Shown: piece by piece, positions 44,991 through 55,990 of the stretch
Layout of the letters: the number at the start of each line of letters is the position of its first letter
How positions within the stretch are numbered: position 1 is the first letter of the stretch
DNA from: Ophioderma brevispina
Taxonomy: Eukaryota; Echinodermata; Ophiuroidea; Amphilepidida; Ophiodermatidae
Assembly: GCA_023653785.1 (NCBI GenBank)
Contig: JAMKCH010049077.1
Location: 1 to 64,000, forward strand
Direction of reading: 5' to 3'
DNA: 64,000 bases
Made by a program: the position numbers and the translations under genes
The notes under the pieces: generated by a model
The model's database searches: none
What the model was told of the DNA's origin: nothing
What the model saw: the letters and a program-made list of their open reading frames with translations, nothing else

Positions 44991-45083
44991 AAGGAAGGGA
45001 GTAAGGGCGGTTGCCGCGAGTGTGAGGTAAATCGGCCACCCCGTGGACGGGGATAAAACCGGATTAAAACTTTGGTATAGTAG

Positions 45084-45305
45084 TATTAGGAGTTCACCAC
45101 AGCTAAGGGAGATAATTAGGTTTGGAATCAGTCCATTTTCTTCATATGCCATAATATAAGGACTTCTTGAAAAAAAAAACAAATGCCAATGCGTTCTTTT
45201 TGTATTTTGGCCTTTTTTCAAATTTCCCCAGCACTCCACTCTGCCAAAAGGAAGATAGAAACACTCCCCACAGTTTTTAAGGGAGATAATTAAAATAAAA
45301 TTAGG
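45084..45305 (+). repeat. Array D, left arm, continuation after the LINE
   Basis: One full D unit and part of a second (caccacagctaagggagata; ggaatcagtccattttcttc; caaatttccccagcactcca). It joins in unit phase to the part at 39225-39805. Confidence 0.9.
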
Positions 45306-47595
45306 AAACTCTTCTTCATACAAAGAAGCGCTACTCCGGTCATTGAAAAGTACGTGGATTGCTGAACCGCGCATTAATGGATTTCGAACACTGATCTCCT
45401 ATCATGGATTGGGAAACCGGGCTCGTAAATTGGTGACATGACGGCCATATTGGTCATCCAAAAAGAGCCAAGCAGGTGGTTTTAAGCGCCGGTCATTATA
45501 CAAAACTTGTTCCATTGAAAAAATGTGGGTAAGGGACATAACAGACTACAGAATCAAGCCAATCAGTGAGTCATGTATTTGCGCGCGTATGGGATGGCGT
45601 GTCTCTAAAAAGTTGCACCCGGTGTAGAAGTAACCATGTCGGCGTACTCATAGTCCGGGAAACAATGGTGAACAATAGGCAATCGATTCGTTGGCTCTTT
45701 ACGCAACATAGTTTCCACGCTTTATTCCGTTATCGTCTATGGAACCCAGGACACTATGGGGTCCATGGTTTCAAAAATACAACAACTACAACAAAACTAG
45801 CAACCTGATGAAATTTGGCTGAAAATACAAGATGGCGGCCGTGATGAACATTGTTTTTAGGTGCTTACAAAAATAATCATCACAAGAAAATTAGGAGGAA
45901 GACAAGCCATAAAAAAATGGTTATATTGAAAGATAATTGGATATGGAATACTAAGACTCAAAAACATTGAAAGAAGAGACAAAACTTAATCGTTGTTTTC
46001 GAAATCCACAAAAATAGGAAATTGGTCAAAAATCAAAAATGGCGGATATATGCAACAAATGATTCAGGAGCGAACCCCTGTGTCACCGGTGGTTAGCGTC
46101 GAAGTCGATTGGTGGTGGTGGTTCTACTACCTCTACTATACCCCATTATTGAAAATGAAGCATTTCTGATTGGTCAGTTCATTGCCCATTATGCTGCAAT
46201 AATGAGCGCTTACTGCATTTTCTTATCATTTATTTCATGAATCAGCATACAAACTACACATAAAATAAGGCCATATTAACTTAAAACCTCTACAAACAAA
46301 CAAACATAAAAAAAATAAAAAAAATAAAAGTTTTTTTAGTTAATAGAATAGAAATTTGTCAGTTACCAGTCTATGGGCTCATAATGTATCCTCGGGCGGG
46401 AAAAAAATAAAATAATGGGCGCCATTATTTAGTTTTTCGAATCTCGAGGACATTATCGCCTATAAATGATACTGCCATTACTTATAGTTATTAGTTCATT
46501 TGTTTTTAAATAATTGGCACCACATGTATGGACTCTTAAAATTGATGTTGATTAAAAAACTAGTCACTTGTCCATATCATTTGGGCAAAACCGCCATGAA
46601 AATATAATATTCCTACATTTTTAATGCCAAAAAATTTCATTTTTTCATTTATACTCTGATGGTGTCTGTGGAAATGACCACTTATGCAAAATTGTGAAAT
46701 TTGATTGTCAGTGTAGACGAATACTAGGTTATGTTTGGACAGTAGCCAACGGTGTGGACAATGCTATCAAGGGTTATATACCACATCGAAATCATCTATT
46801 GTTTTATAATAATGATTTCGGGGTGTTTAACACCCCACCCCTTAGTAAACAGTGTTATCAAAAAAGACTTGTAAACATATGCGGGAAAGTTGCTCTTATT
46901 TGATGTAACTTGATATCTGCAAAAACTAAATAATACTAATATATACATATTTAAAAAACTCGCCTTTCAGGAACAACTTGATATTTTCTTTGGGAAGTTT
47001 TTATAAGCGTTAGTGCCCCCTAATGTGTTTTTCGATTATGTTAGATTTATGAGTATATTACCCATTTCAATTGTTATTCGTTTCAAGTTTGGTATATATT
47101 GACGCGTGTACATTACTTAAAAGATAGGAACTATAATGTAATGAGAAATTTTAAGAAAACGAGCAAAATAGAACACTTTTATCCTCCAAATCGTTTGAGT
47201 TATAAAACTTCCAGTTACATTTTAAAATCTTTCTGATCTCAATTTGACAGTTCTAGCCAATATTTATTGTGTGTTACACATGCATACTAGCTATTTATTA
47301 ATTTTTATATAACATGCACTACAATGTTTGTGGTTCCTTCTAAACGTATTTTTACTCTTGAAATTTTGTTGTTTTCTACAAAAATGAGTTAAACATATTG
47401 GCGATTAATTAAGATATTAATTTTAAGGAGCCAAATTGTAAGAGGTTGTAATTTTTTCCTGTAAATTCGTGGTCATCGTGGTCATCTGCGCTTTATTTTG
47501 ATGCAACGAACGATAATTGCCACATGAATGTTTCCCACGTTACCGCTATGGAAGTCGTTTGTATACAAATTTGCACGGTTTGTAATAACACCAGC
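45306..47595. other. No gene; one hairpin repeat
   Basis: AT-rich DNA, the innermost part of the mirrored structure together with the satellite at 47.6 kb. Two agatggcgg words (45830, 46037). A hairpin repeat at 46375-46465 recurs at 63482-63580. No reading frame of interest. Confidence 0.5.
46375..46465. repeat. Hairpin repeat (cataatgt...cctcggg)
   Basis: cataatgtatcctcgggcgg ... aataaaataatgggcg is followed by a reverse complement-like cgccattatttag ... tctcgaggacattatcg. A diverged copy is at 63482-63580. Confidence 0.7.
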
Positions 47596-47599
47596 AGTA

Positions 47600-48125
47600 G
47601 ACATCGCATCGTCTTCATCATCATCATCAATCAGTAGCATCATCATCATGAATCAATAGCACCATCATCACGGTCAGTAGGCATCATCCTCGATCAGTAG
47701 CATCATCAGCTGCAGCATCATCCATCATCATCACTTCAGCATCATCATCATGATCAGTAGCATCATCACCATCACGACAGTAAGCATCATCATCGCTCAG
47801 TACATCTCTCGATCAGTAGCATCATCATCGTCGTACATCATCATCGATCAGTAGCTCATCATCGATCAGTAGCATCATTATCGATCAGTAGCATCATCAT
47901 CGATCAGTACATCATCATCGATCAGTATCACCATCATCATCATCGTCAGTAGCACATGATCATCATCGATCATCAGCATCATCATTATCATCGATCAGGA
48001 GCAATCATCATCATCATCGATCAGTACATCACATCATAGATCAGTCTCAGCATCTCAGCATCGATACAGTAGCATCATCATATCATCGATCAGTAGCATC
48101 ATCATCATCATCGTCATAGCATCAT
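47600..48125 (+). repeat. (ATC)n / atcatcgatcagtagc satellite
   Basis: Trinucleotide catcatcat tracts with the interspersed word atcgatcagtag at about 20-30-base spacing, degraded by small indels. Lies near the centre of the mirrored structure. Confidence 0.92.
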
Positions 48126-48635
48126 TTTTGTCGTCAAGCTCGATGTTTCCTTATTTCATCGTTATTGCCACCATCATCCACCGCCATCGTTATTCTTATC
48201 ACGTGGCATCATCCGGCATCATATTAAAATAGTAAAACCCGTATAGCTAACATAGCACTTAGAAAGCAACGGGTTTCATGCAGTCGATTACGTATTCGAC
48301 TCCTTATAGCACAGCGAATCAACATTTCGGGTTTGACAAACAATCGAAGCACATTCAGTGGCCATTTTGAATAGAAAACAGTTTGTTTCTAGTTTTTAAA
48401 TACTGTCGTCCACTTAGTACATTCATGTCTTTACATACACCACTTAAATAGACATTTCCTTTTATTTCATTAATTACACCATTCATAAGTAACTCATAAA
48501 CTTTCAAACGCCGTTTTCTCAGAATAGTATTTATGCTGATTCGACACTGTGCAGAACCCACGCGAATTTATATGTGCCGATAGAGTCATACCAAGAATCA
48601 ACGTTTAATTCGCTCATATGAAGAAATGACTGATG
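48126..48635. other. No gene recognised
   Basis: A minus-strand open stretch of 68 codons (48355-48561) has no recognised similarity. Nothing else is seen. Confidence 0.4.
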
Positions 48636-48639
48636 TCCA

Positions 48640-49160
48640 TACCGAATGTATCCCCTTAGCTGTGATGAAGTGTTTCTTTTCTTTGTGGGAAGCATTGTGG
48701 GTGCTGGGGAATATTTGAAGCCAAAAAAAAAAATCGTAATAAAAAAATCTTATGGTTATTTTTTTTTCGGGGGGGGTGGGAGGAGTCCTAATTATGTATA
48801 TGAAGAAAATTACTGTTTTCCAACTAATTATACCTCCCTTAAGATGTGGTAAAGTGTTTCTATTTCTTTTTGTACGAGTGGGGGTGCTGGGGAATATTTT
48901 AAATCAAAAATAAAAAAAATCTGTATGGTTTGTTCTTTTTGGGAATAGTAAGTCCTTAATTATGTTAATGAAGAACATGACTGATTTCAACCTAATGATC
49001 CCCCTTAAGCCGTGGTGGAGTGTTTTCTTTGTGGTGCTATGGAATATTTGAAGCCAAAACAATTTACACAAATCGTTGGTTAGTTTGGTTTCTGGGGGAG
49101 GGGGTGAATCCTTAAATTATGTTTATGAGAATGACTGATTCCAAACCTAATTATCTCCCT
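48640..49160 (-). repeat. Array D', right arm, part 1
   Basis: Reverse complement of array D: units with gtgaagtgtttctattt, gtgggtgctggggaatattt, gaagccaaaa, atcgtatggtta, gtccttaaattatgtt and gaaaatgactgattccaaac, about three units. Confidence 0.92.
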
Positions 49161-49162
49161 TA

Positions 49163-49493
49163 CAGGTGCTTGTTCCGATTTTTGCGTCGTTTATCTACTT
49201 AGTATGATAGCATGGCAGTTGTATACACAGGCTACCAGCTACCGTGGGAACAAACTTGCTGTTTTGATGCTAGACGCGGTAATCATAATGCAACGCCCTA
49301 TTCACTACTGTGCTAATATGATTTGTAACCATTAAAACGGCAGTTTTTGTCAGTATCTTAAACACGGAATATTTGAAAGCTGGATTTCAGGAAGACAAAA
49401 AATGAGAAAAATAATGCCTTTCCATTCTGATAAATCAAAACTGATCGACTTCCGGTAAATCAAGGGCTCCCAAGACATCGGAACAAGCACCTG
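49163..49493. mobile_element. TA-flanked MITE in a D' unit, copy 1
   Basis: Inverted ends caggtgcttgttccgat and atcggaacaagcacctg; TA on both sides (49161-49162, 49494-49495). The D' unit reads through as ccctTA...TAagctg. 331 bases, non-coding. Confidence 0.88.
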
Positions 49494-49495
49494 TA

Positions 49496-49711
49496 AGCTG
49501 TGTTGACAGTGTTTACTATGTTCTTTGATGGGGCGAGTGGTAGTGCTAGGGGATATATGAAGCAAAAAATCGTATGGTTATTTTTTTTTCTGGTGAAGGG
49601 GAAGTAAGTCCTTAAATTATGTTAGATGAAAAAATGACTGAATCCGAACCTAATTAATCCCCCTTAAGCTGTGGTAAGTGTTTTCTCATATTTCTTTGTG
49701 GGAATAGTGTG
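49496..49711 (-). repeat. Array D', right arm, part 2
   Basis: One D' unit after the MITE (gctaggggatatatgaagca; atgactgaatccgaacctaa), then cut in the word gggaatagtgtgg by a SINE. Confidence 0.88.
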
Positions 49712-50090
49712 GCACGTCGGCGATGTTCTGGGCCCGAATTCATGCTCCTGCCATGCCATCTTATATCTCATAAGGCAGCTAATCAATATTTTTCTACTTC
49801 AATCCACAACTCCTGATGTTTTTGATGATTCCAATCTCCAACTCTCAAAATACAAATAAAAGCATAAACTAAAATTTTGTTCCGGAGTCGAACCGACGAC
49901 CTTTAGATCACAAGACGAGCGCCACAGACACACGCCACGCAATCCGATCCGGCGGAAGTCGTTCTTTTGTAATACTTCCAATTAAACATTTAACGGAATA
50001 AAGCGGCACACATAATAAGTGAATAGCGCCCTATGAGACTAGTTGAAAATATATTCTCCTGGAACATGATTTCGGCCAAAACTCCAAGAA
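49712..50090 (-). mobile_element. tRNA-derived SINE in a D' unit
   Basis: On the minus strand a tRNA-like head carries a B box ggttcgactcc (49884-49894) and an A-box-like tggcgtgtgtctgtggc (49920-49937), with cgtcttgtgatctaaaggtc between them, like a tRNA-Thr or His anticodon arm. The acceptor stem does not pair, so it is not a working tRNA. The D' unit is split at agtgtgg / gagtgtgcg, suggesting a target duplication of about six bases (agtgtg). The tail runs toward lower coordinates. Confidence 0.72.
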
Positions 50091-50228
50091 TCAAGAGTGT
50101 GCGTGCTAGGGAATTTTGAAGCCACATAAAAAAAAAAAAAACTCGTATGGTTAGTTTTTTTTTTTCTGGGAGGGGGTGTAAATCCTAAATTATGTCATAT
50201 GAAGAAAATTACTGATTCCAAACCTAAT
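50091..50228 (-). repeat. Array D', right arm, part 3
   Basis: Continues the unit cut by the SINE (gctagggaattttgaagcc; atgaagaaaattactgattc). Confidence 0.88.
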
Positions 50229-50553
50229 TATCTCCTTAAAGGTGGTTGTTCCGATTTTATGTGTATTATGTTCCCTACTTGATATGAGAGCCTGGCCTTG
50301 CACATACCCCCCATCAGTACCGTGTGGGAACAAACTTGCGGTTTTGGTGGTAGATGCAAAACCCTATTCAATCTGTGCTAATATTGATGGTAACCACTAA
50401 TCGCAGTTTTTTTTTGTTTATATCTTGGGAATGAAATGGATCTGAGGACTCAAATTTTCAGGACGACAATGAGAAAATACTGCCTTTCATCTGATATAAA
50501 AATCGATACTACTTCCGGGTTAATCAGGGGGGCCCCAAAGACGATCGGAATAC
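50229..50553. mobile_element. TA-flanked MITE in a D' unit, copy 2
   Basis: Same element and same site within the D' unit as 49163-49493: left aaggtggttgttccgat, right atcggaatacgcactt|ta. Internal words (acaaacttgcggttttggtg; ccctattca) match copy 1. Confidence 0.82.
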
Positions 50554-50554
50554 G

Positions 50555-50902
50555 CACTTTAAGCTGTGGGTGAAGTGTTTTCTATTTTTCTTTGCGGAAG
50601 CGGGTGGGTGCTGGGAATATTTGAAGCCAAATAAAAAGAAAATCGTATGGTTAGCCTTTTTCTTGGTGAGTAAGTCTTACATTATGTTATATGAAGAAAT
50701 ATGACTGATTCCAAACCTATTTATTCCCCTTAAGCTGTTGTGAAGTGTTTTTATTCCTTTTGTGGGAAGAGTGTGGGTGCTAGGGAATATTTGAAGCCAA
50801 AAATGAAAAAAAAAATCGTAATGTTTTTTTTTTCGGGGGGGGTGGGGAGGTAACCTTACATTACTCATAATGAAGAAACTGGCGACTCCAACATAATTAT
50901 CT
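50555..50902 (-). repeat. Array D', right arm, part 4
   Basis: Two D' units (gggtgctgggaatatttgaa; agtgtgggtgctagggaata). Confidence 0.9.
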
Positions 50903-51019
50903 CCTTAAAGGGGGATGATCCCGATTTAAGAGTATATGAAGTTTTTCATCTTGAATGGATTTTACCCTCAAAATCCCATCTGTAAAGTTTCCGCGCCGAT
51001 ATTTCAATCCGTTTTTAAT

Positions 51020-51965
51020 AGCCCTGGAGCTAGCCACATTTGTTAACACATCTCAAGTACAAGGTTTGAGTGATTAAATATGTAGACATCTTACAGGAAC
51101 CACCTGAACGCGAATTCTTAAGTGCCTGCAACGGGTTCCTTAAGAGAGGGGGCCAAGACAAGATTGTACAGGGTCAAATTTTTTTTAATTGATCCAATCA
51201 TGTTGAAAGTATACCATGTTATGCGTCTAACCATAAGGTTCAGAAAAGGTATAGTTTGTACAGTAGTACAGCCAAAGTTTCATCAGGTTCGAGGCTAACA
51301 ACGCAAAAAATCATAAAAAGGTCAATTTCAGTTGTACAGTTGGTCCAAATTTAAAGTTGCTCCGAGTTTGGATCAAAAATGGTGCACGTTTTTGGTATAG
51401 CTTTAGGATTAAAATAGGAATAGTTTTGAGTTTCCTCAAATCGTGCTTAAAAATTAGGGGAAACAATATCAGCCCCATTGTGAAGCAATGGACGTTGACC
51501 TCTGTGCCCCCTATATCCGGAAACTCAAGCATTTAAGACAGTTTAAACTATCCTATATTCTAATCCTATAACTGCCACTCCACCAATATTTGCCACCATT
51601 TTTAATCCAAATCGGAGCAACTCTAAATCTGACCCCTGTACAACTGAAATTGACCCTTATTAATTGATTGTTTGATGTTTTGAGCCTATAACTCTGAAGC
51701 TTAAGGCTGTACGTATTACAAACTAAACTAGACCTTTTCATGATCCTATGGTTATACACATAACTGTGGTGTGCTTTTCACATGATTGAATCCCTTACGA
51801 CGGTTTGACCCCCTGTAGAATCTTTATCTGGGCCCCCTCTCCTTAAGGCACCACTGCGGGCACTTAAGAATCGCGTTTTCAGGGGTTCCTGTCAGCTGTC
51901 GACATATTTAATCATCTCAAACCTTTTGTACTTGAGATTGTTACAAATGTTTCTAGCTCCCGGGT
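51020..51965. repeat. Inverted repeat with about 430-base arms
   Basis: Left arm (ggagctagccacatttgtt, cttacaggaaccacctgaac, cttaagagagggggcc, gtacagggtcaaattt) is matched in reverse complement up to acaaatgtttctagctcc at 51945. The spacer is about 80 bases. The caatcatgttgaaag and gtatagtttgta words and the gtacagggtca word resemble the arms of the element at 22804-23703, so a related family is likely. Confidence 0.85.
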
Positions 51966-52811
51966 TATTTAGATGTGAGGGGCCGGCTAAAACAGATTTC
52001 GTAAGCCCCATAGAGTTACTGTGTGTAACACACAGATTCCTACTTCACTGTGTAACCAAACCACCCAGAGCTGGCTACTCCATGGGTACTCTTAGCTCTA
52101 CACCAAAGGTACCCCCTTGAATGTTCCCTATTTGATGCCGTACCTACACTCCAAGAACACGCATTTCTTACATTGTAGTTACCAAGTTACCACCCGCTAC
52201 CACCGAGTAGACATGGATGGCCTACCCACTAGACGTACCCTCGCGCCGGCCCGGATTCCGTGTATTTTTTGGCGCATAGACGGATAGTTTACAACACAAG
52301 CGGCTGTCTGCACCGCGTGGAGTAGCTCTTGGGTTAACCCGGCTCTCATCGTGACGCGGTATTTCTCATGGCCAATTTTGTTTTTTTTTTGATATTTTTT
52401 GGCATATTTGCATTTTTTTATTACATGTGCGGGATTATGGGGTTTTTTGATGATGTCCGATATTGAATTTCGCTGATGTTTCGCTAAAAAATGTTCAAAA
52501 AATGCTAAACGCAGCCCAAGTGTATAGCGCCCATCATTTCATGAAATTTCATCCACTCTCAAAATGGCGTCGTGGTAACCGTGGCGTAGCTACGTGGTAG
52601 CTGCGTGTCTTCTCCGGTACGTCTACTACTCAACATTCACCTTCTCTCCACCTATTGGGCAACTCCAGGGTCGCCATTGGGAGGTAAAGCAAGTAGTCCC
52701 CAGTGTGGAACAAACTGGAAAAAAATAAAAGTCGCGCGGTCCAGAGTAATCCACCCGTGTACAACGGTGTAAGAAAAAAAATGTTCTATAGCCCTGTTGT
52801 CTTGCAACTAC

Positions 52812-52920
52812 CAAAAGTGGCGTCTATGGGGCAATTAGCCCAGTGGTCTGTGCAGTCGCTTCGCGGTAGATTTGGTGTAGCTGCCGTATAGGCTTACCAC
52901 GTGGTAAGAATCCGAGCCGT
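52812..52920 (+). repeat. tRNA-like SINE fragment
   Basis: A-box-like tagcccagtgg at 52836-52846 in ggcaattagcccagtggtct; a degenerate B-box-like ggtaagaatccga follows about 60 bases later. Not a functional tRNA. Confidence 0.4.
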
Positions 52921-53787
52921 TGTAAGTAACTTGTGAAGTATACGAACCACTGCATGGATAGCAGCTATGGTTTACTTAGCAGTACCATCCTATAGTGTAC
53001 TCTGCAGTTGCCTGCTAGGTGACTGACAGCCGAGGCGTCGGCAACCGGTACGGATGGTACGGATTTGTCCCGTACCACTTTTTTGCTTAAAAAAAAAAAA
53101 AAAAAAACAAAGGGGGGAAAAAAGAGAGTAAAGGGAAGAAGAAATGAACATATAGTGAGTTTTTTTTCGGTTTCATTCTCTTAAGTCCATTTCTCTTCGT
53201 CTCCACAACATGCTTACACGTAGGCCTCGCGGTCCATCTCTTTTCTGAACGTCCTACTACTAACCCCCTTGACTAGTAGTCCTTAACTTCCTGTCCAATT
53301 ATGATCTCCAAATTACGGAAAATCGCTGGCTTCAGGGGGCTTGCCCCCCTTATCCCCCACAGGGGCTCGCCCCTGGAGCCCTGCTGGGGGTCAAAAACAC
53401 CCCCAACCCCCGTCATCCTCACCCACTTTATTTGTGTTCCGACGCCCCTGCGACGTACCATGTAATCCACCCCATTAGTGAAAGTACATCTGCAGCTACC
53501 ACGGGAGACGTACCTTCACAGGTACTCCCTACCGGCTGCTTAGTACTAGTAGGTAGCACTTTGGTCCGTAGAGGGCGCCAAACATCCATTGTTGTTTATG
53601 ACTTTCTGATCATTTTCAAGCTTAGAAACTTCTATATTTGAGTTTGAGCATCAACCAAAAAACCCCTATAAATGACATTTTGTGTAAAAACATAAACCTT
53701 GTGACCAAAATGTAATAATGGATAAAATTACTAACATAATCACACAGAAATCAAAGCTCATTTGCATGGAGTAACCTCAGGTACATC

Positions 53788-53862
53788 CCCCGCAATGGTG
53801 TGACTAGTGGTTAAGCTACTCTGTGTAACCAGGTGGATGGTTTAGCCCCCACTTTTGCGGCA
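53788..53862 (+). repeat. tRNA-like sequence, probably SINE-derived
   Basis: ccgcaa at 53790 pairs with ttgcgg at 53855-53860 as an acceptor stem; tgactagtggttaagc fits a D arm and A box; tggtttagccccc is a poor B box. Anticodon not assigned. A working tRNA is unlikely. Confidence 0.35.
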
Positions 53863-54125
53863 CGGCGATGTGGTTACCCATGCGTGGGTCCTCCGCTTCT
53901 ACTTCATAGTCACTTCAAAGGTACTACCCATGAATAAAATTGGTTGTGTAACCAAAATGGGCACATTTTCGTTCATAACTTCCAAACGAAACATCGTTTA
54001 GCAATAAGATGCTCACAGGGTAAATGGAGAAAAATATGTATCTTTATTCGAATACCACCAACTTATTTACCACTCTGGTAAAATCTGGGGTCCCGTCAGG
54101 ACAGAGGGCTGATTCCGATCGGGCA

Positions 54126-54407
54126 ATAGGACCTTTAAGCTGTGGTTGAAGGTGCTTTCTATTTTCTTTGTGGAAGATTGTGGGTGCTGGAATATTTGAA
54201 GCCAAAATATACAAAATCGAATGGTTAGTTTTTCGTGGGGGGGGGGGGGGTATACTTAAAATTTCTGTTATATGAAGAAAATGACTGATTCCAAAACTAC
54301 TTTCTCCTTAAGCTGTGGTGAAGTGTTTCTATTTTCTCTTTTGGGGAAGAGTATGGGTGCCTGGGGAATATTTGGAGCCAAAATAAAAAAAATATAAATA
54401 CAAATGT
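54126..54407 (-). repeat. Array D', right arm, part 5
   Basis: Two D' units (gtgggtgctggaatatttga; gaagaaaatgactgattcca) including a G-run at 54237-54250. Confidence 0.9.
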
Positions 54408-54495
54408 TCCTTTTTTTGCTATAGGTGAAAAAACAGTCGGCGAATATCCGTTAGGGTGAATTTCCCTTCTATCCGAATAACCGTCTATCGAATAT
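54408..54495 (-). repeat. Junction block between D' and C', right arm
   Basis: ctttttttgctataggtgaa, aaaacagtcggcgaatatcc, gttagggtgaatttccc: reverse complement of the block at 39145-39225, in the same relative place between D and C. Confidence 0.85.
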
Positions 54496-54499
54496 CCTA

Positions 54500-55830
54500 T
54501 CGCCAAGTGACATCTCTTTTTGTGAAGTCAACTTGCAAAATAATTTATCTCCCCAAGACGAAATCTACTTTTTGCGAAGGCGACTTGACAAAAGAAAATC
54601 TTATCTCGCGCCCAGACGACATGTCAATTTTTGATAAGTCAACTGGGCAAATAATCTATCTCGCATTACGACAGCCCACTTTTGTGAATCAACTGTAAAA
54701 AAAAATCCTATTCCCTTTCGCCAAGATGACACTATTTGTAATTCACCGGCAAATAATCTATCTCTTCAAAGATGGACTCTACTCTTTGTTAAGTCCATTG
54801 TAGATAAGCTTACTCGCCATGACGACATCCACTTTTTGTGAAGTCATCTTGGTAAAAAAAATCTCATCTCGCCAAGATGACATCTATTTTGTGAAGTCAA
54901 CCTGGCAAGATAATCTATCTCTTCAAGATGACATCTACTCTTTGTTAAGTCACTTGGTAAGATAATGTATCTTGACATGATGACATCTACTTTTTTGTGA
55001 GTCAAGCTTGGCAAGAAACTCATCTCGCACAATACGACATTTGCTTTTTTGGAAGTGCAACTTGGCAAGATAATCTATTTCGGCAAGACGACATCCCAAC
55101 TTTTTGTGAAGTCAACTTGGTAAGATGATCTATCTCGTCAAGATGATATCTACTTTTTGTGAAGGTAAACTTGGCCCAATAATCTATCTCACCAGACGAC
55201 ATCTACTTTTTGTGAAGGCGACTTGACAAGAAATCTTGATCTCGGCCAAGACGGACATTAATTTTTGATAAGTCAACTTGGCAAGATAATCTTCTCCCCA
55301 TGACGACATCCACTTTTTGTGAAGTCAAAACTTGGGTACAAAAATCTCATCTCGCAAGATGACATCTATTTTGTGAATAGTCAACATGGCACGATAATCT
55401 ATCTCTTCAAGATGACATCTACTCTTTGTTAAAGTCAACTTGGTAAGATAATCTATCTCGCCATGACGACATTCCGTTTTGTGAAGTCAACTTGGCAAGA
55501 CACTCTATCTCGCCAAACGACGATATCTTCTTTTTGTGAAGTAAACTTGGCATGATAATCTATCTCGCCATTACGACATCTACTTTTTGTGAAGTAACTG
55601 GTAAGAAAATCTACCTCGCCAAGACAACATCTTACTTTTGTTGAAGAAGAAACTTGCAAGATAATCTATCTCACCTTGACGACATCTCGTTTTGTTGAAG
55701 GCGCAATGACAAAGACTAATTATTTCGCCAAGACGAATCTACTTTTTGTGAAGGTCAAACTGGACAAATTTATCTCACCATGACGTCATCTACTTTTTAT
55801 GAAGGCACTTGACAAGAAACCTATCTCGCC
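54500..55830 (-). repeat. Array C', right arm (about 57-base units)
   Basis: About 23 units of the type gacatctactttttgtgaag + tcaacttggcaagataatct + atctcgccaagac, the reverse complement of array C. Units differ by scattered one-base gains and losses. Minus-strand open frames here (for example 55453-55659) are repeat artefacts. Confidence 0.95.
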
Positions 55831-55990
55831 TTAACGACTAATAAACTGTTTAAGTCAAGAAGTGAGAACAATATTTGCGATTCAACAATAATTTTGAAAT
55901 TATGTCGACCTTGTCAAGATAAATGTTGCATTCTGATGGCACTAAAACGTTCCGTAATCTGATGGAATTTCGAAAAAGAATAAATCTAAT
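55830..55990 (-). repeat. Flank block, right arm
   Basis: tcgccttaacgacta, actgtttaagtcaagaagtg, agaacaatatttgcg, ttatgtcgaccttgtcaaga, ttgcattctgatggcac: the reverse-ordered, reverse-complemented counterpart of 38200-38400. Confidence 0.85.

Larger units (their letters stand above)
39806..45083 (+). mobile_element. Non-LTR retrotransposon (LINE), decayed, inserted in array D
   Basis: The flanking D unit is split: cactctttcccacaaaaa on the left and gttcaccacagctaaggg on the right. Inside, in order: a 5' part (39830-40480), an endonuclease domain (about 40500-41430), and an RT domain (about 42215-44990). Two TIR DNA transposons interrupt it (41435-42208 and 43185-44285). Clade is not assigned; motifs resemble an APE-endonuclease LINE common in marine invertebrates. 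Target duplication not resolved. Confidence 0.82.
50905..54131. mobile_element. Composite TA-flanked element block splitting the D' array
   Basis: The D' unit is cut at ccttaaaggggg and resumes at gacctttaagctgtgg (54126 on). Left words gggatgatcccgat and ctgtaaagtttccgcgccga and right words taaaatctggggtcccgtc match the ends of the MITE at 18454-18778. About 3.2 kb instead of 0.33 kb, because of insertions: a long palindrome (51020-51965) and tRNA-like/SINE pieces. No gene is recognised inside. Confidence 0.6.

Noticed and set aside
44658..45374. 238-codon minus-strand frame
   Set aside because: It is antisense to the 3' end of the LINE RT and runs into array D; the plus strand carries the recognisable motifs.
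49880..49951. Functional tRNA gene
   Set aside because: B box is good but the acceptor stem does not pair and the sequence is embedded in a SINE with a target-duplication-like flank.
54500..55830. CRISPR-like regular repeat array
   Set aside because: Units are degenerate tandem copies without unique spacers, the host DNA is eukaryotic, and the reverse complement array stands at 38.4 kb.
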